Positions 7,370 through 8,252 of a stretch of 8,252 nucleotides of DNA are shown piece after piece. Location: contig JAJDEE010000318.1 in NCBI GenBank assembly GCA_029259975.1, forward strand, positions 1 to 8,252, in the 5' to 3' direction. Position 1 is the first letter of the stretch. Each line of letters opens with the position of its first letter. The translations under genes and the position numbers were made by a program. The stretch comes from Planctomycetota bacterium. GTDB lineage: Bacteria > Planctomycetota > Planctomycetia > Pirellulales > Lacipirellulaceae. The notes beneath the pieces are model-generated. The model did no database searches. It saw only the letters and a list, made by a program, of their open reading frames with translations, and was not told where the DNA came from.

Positions 7370-7442
7370 AAAAAAGCCGCCACGAACCACGCACCTGGAG
7401 CCCTCGATGGAGGGCTGTGTGCAATTGATTCGTAGCGGCTTT
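7370..7442 (-). terminator. Long minus-strand hairpin with T-tract: intrinsic terminator, attenuator or 3' end of a small RNA
   Basis: The outer arms 7373-7389 and 7426-7442 pair over 17 positions. Two pairs (7381/7434 and 7387/7428) are C-A mismatches in plus-strand RNA but G-U wobbles in minus-strand RNA. Inside are GCAC/GTGC (7391-7394 with 7419-7422) and AGCCCTC/GAGGGCT (7399-7405 with 7410-7416) with a GATG loop. On the minus strand the structure ends in six T (7375-7370). This is the shape of a leftward intrinsic terminator, about 130 bases before the start of the PEP-CTERM gene. No gene is seen to its right on that strand, so it may end a small RNA or attenuate the leader of that gene. 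Confidence 0.6.
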
Positions 7443-7454
7443 ACGTTAGTTCTT

Positions 7455-7470
7455 ACTCAGTCGATTGAGT
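7455..7470. promoter_or_regulatory. 16-base near-perfect dyad, possible operator
   Basis: ACTCA (7455-7459) and TGAGT (7466-7470) flank a central TCGA, so the 16 bases are palindromic except for one pair. It lies beside the long hairpin in the divergent intergenic region and could be a repressor site, or a small hairpin. No known regulator is implied. Confidence 0.3.
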
Positions 7471-7533
7471 GGCGTTGCGAGTTTTCGGTAATTCAATTGA
7501 CTCCGAAAGCTGATCTGGGTACTTTGAAGCAAC

Positions 7534-7562
7534 TTGGCATTACATAAGCATCTTAATAAAGT
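7534..7562 (+). promoter_or_regulatory. Candidate promoter for the gene at 7693
   Basis: TTGGCA (7534-7539, 5 of 6 to TTGACA) and TAAAGT (7557-7562, 4 of 6 to TATAAT) are 17 bases apart in A/T-rich sequence. The leader to the ATG would be about 120 bases. It is a visual match only and could be chance in an A/T-rich stretch. Confidence 0.28.
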
Positions 7563-7692
7563 ACATTAATGCATGCAATGCTATTTTAATTGAAATTCCG
7601 TGATTGGTATATCTGGTTGCCCTTAATGGGTTTACGACTCTAACATTCTGAGACACTGCCAAGCTAGTTCCGATTTAGGCATTGGAAACGAG

Positions 7693-8252
7693 ATGATTTA
7701 CCGTCTGGCTGAATACTTTCGACTCTTGGCAAGAGCAACAGTTATCTTGCTTTTGCTACTGCCGACTCTAGCGGCAAACGCCGGACCGACCGGCCGCTCG
7801 CAGTGGGTTTGGGGCGATGTATTTGATCTTCTGAACAATCCGACGCGACGTGACCATGTACTCAATCTATGGGAGAGCCAAGGAATCGACACCGGCTACT
7901 TGTGGATCGACTCGTCGACGATCACAAGTAGTCCCGAATCCTACCGCTCTCTAATCAGAGATATCCATGCGCGGGGGATGAAAGCGTACGCACTGGATGG
8001 CGACCCAAGTTTCGTTTTGCCTGGTGCATCCCATTCTCTAGCGTTGGCGCGCTTTCAAAACGTGCTCGACTTCAACACCGCAGGCGTAGTCGATGAGCGT
8101 TTCGACGGAGCACATTTTGACAATGAGCCATGGGCGCTTACACAGTGGAATGCGAATATGGCACTTACCATACAACAGTATCTTACACTCTCGTCCGAAT
8201 ACGTTCAGTTGAGAGACGCCTCTGGATCGAGTATGACCATCGCCTCGGACGT
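7693..8252 (+). CDS. Secreted TIM-barrel-like (glycoside hydrolase-like) protein, N-terminal part (runs off right edge)
   Basis: From ATG 7693 the frame stays open for 186 codons to the window edge. A signal peptide is clear: a hydrophobic core VILLLLLPTLAA (17-28) and a likely cut after ANA30. The mature part alternates short hydrophobic strands with helices: WVWGDVF (38-44), GYLWIDSS (68-75), a helix with SLIRDIHARGMK (86-97) then AYALDGD (98-104), and FDGAHFDNEPW (137-147). This order, and an acidic D-x-E pair (D143, E145) at the end of a strand, resemble TIM-barrel glycoside hydrolases whose catalytic motif reads DxxDxE. That is inference from shape and motif; I cannot name a family. A weak GGAA lies about 8 bases before the ATG. 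The C-terminus, and any sorting signal, are outside the window. Confidence 0.72.
   Translation, partial: MIYRLAEYFRLLARATVILLLLLPTLAANAGPTGRSQWVWGDVFDLLNNPTRRDHVLNLWESQGIDTGYLWIDSSTITSSPESYRSLIRDIHARGMKAYALDGDPSFVLPGASHSLALARFQNVLDFNTAGVVDERFDGAHFDNEPWALTQWNANMALTIQQYLTLSSEYVQLRDASGSSMTIASD

Larger units (their letters stand above)
7239..7692. other. 454-base divergent intergenic region
   Basis: It separates the minus-strand PEP-CTERM gene from the plus-strand gene at 7693 and contains no credible protein gene. Its contents are a long minus-strand terminator-like hairpin (7370-7442), a dyad (7455-7470), palindromes TCAATTGA (7493-7500), CATTAATG (7564-7571) and TGCATGCA (7570-7577), and an A/T-rich stretch around 7540-7615 suited to promoters. 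TTGCAT (7578-7573) and TAAGAT (7555-7550) on the minus strand are 17 bases apart and could drive a leftward transcript into the hairpin. Confidence 0.6.

Noticed and set aside
7237..7547. Two overlapping plus-strand open frames of 63 and 65 residues
   Set aside because: They run through the long hairpin, which explains the sequence better, and have no motif or ribosome site.

Overview
The window looks like chromosomal DNA of a planctomycete, most likely near the Pirellulales. This is inferred from gene content: a secreted protein built from NxxGxxAF repeats and ending in a PEP-CTERM-type anchor, a large duplicated ABC-2-type permease of a kind common in that phylum, a secreted TPR protein, and weak or absent Shine-Dalgarno sites. 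No rRNA, tRNA, CRISPR array, transposase or phage gene was seen.

Layout. (1) Positions 1-868, minus strand: the N-terminal 289 residues of a secreted TPR protein that runs off the left edge. (2) 869-1159: a divergent intergenic region with a candidate promoter facing right. (3) 1160-5245, plus strand: a compact three-gene operon of an ABC-2-type permease and two paralogous CNNM/CorC-type (DUF21) membrane proteins. The gaps are a 10-base spacer and then a 4-base overlap. (4) 5246-5498: a convergent intergenic region full of nested inverted repeats built around TTTTGGGA/TCCCAAAA. (5) 5499-7238, minus strand: the NxxGxxAF-repeat PEP-CTERM protein. (6) 7239-7692: a 454-base divergent intergenic region with a long hairpin and T-tract that reads as an intrinsic terminator only on the minus strand, plus small palindromes and a possible promoter facing right. 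(7) 7693 to the right edge, plus strand: the N-terminal 186 residues of a secreted protein that resembles a TIM-barrel glycoside hydrolase.

How the genes may work together. The operon pairs an ABC-2-type permease, whose ATPase is not in the window, with two CorC-like proteins that could form a heteromer: one has the full DUF21-CBS-CorC_HlyC layout and the other stops after the CBS pair. The proteins on the right are exported and probably act at the cell surface; no functional link between them and the operon is visible.

The most unusual signal is the non-coding structure at 7370-7442. Its two stem irregularities are G-U wobbles only in minus-strand RNA, and its six-base T-tract is also on that strand. 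It therefore looks like the end of a short transcript, or an attenuator in the leader of the PEP-CTERM gene.
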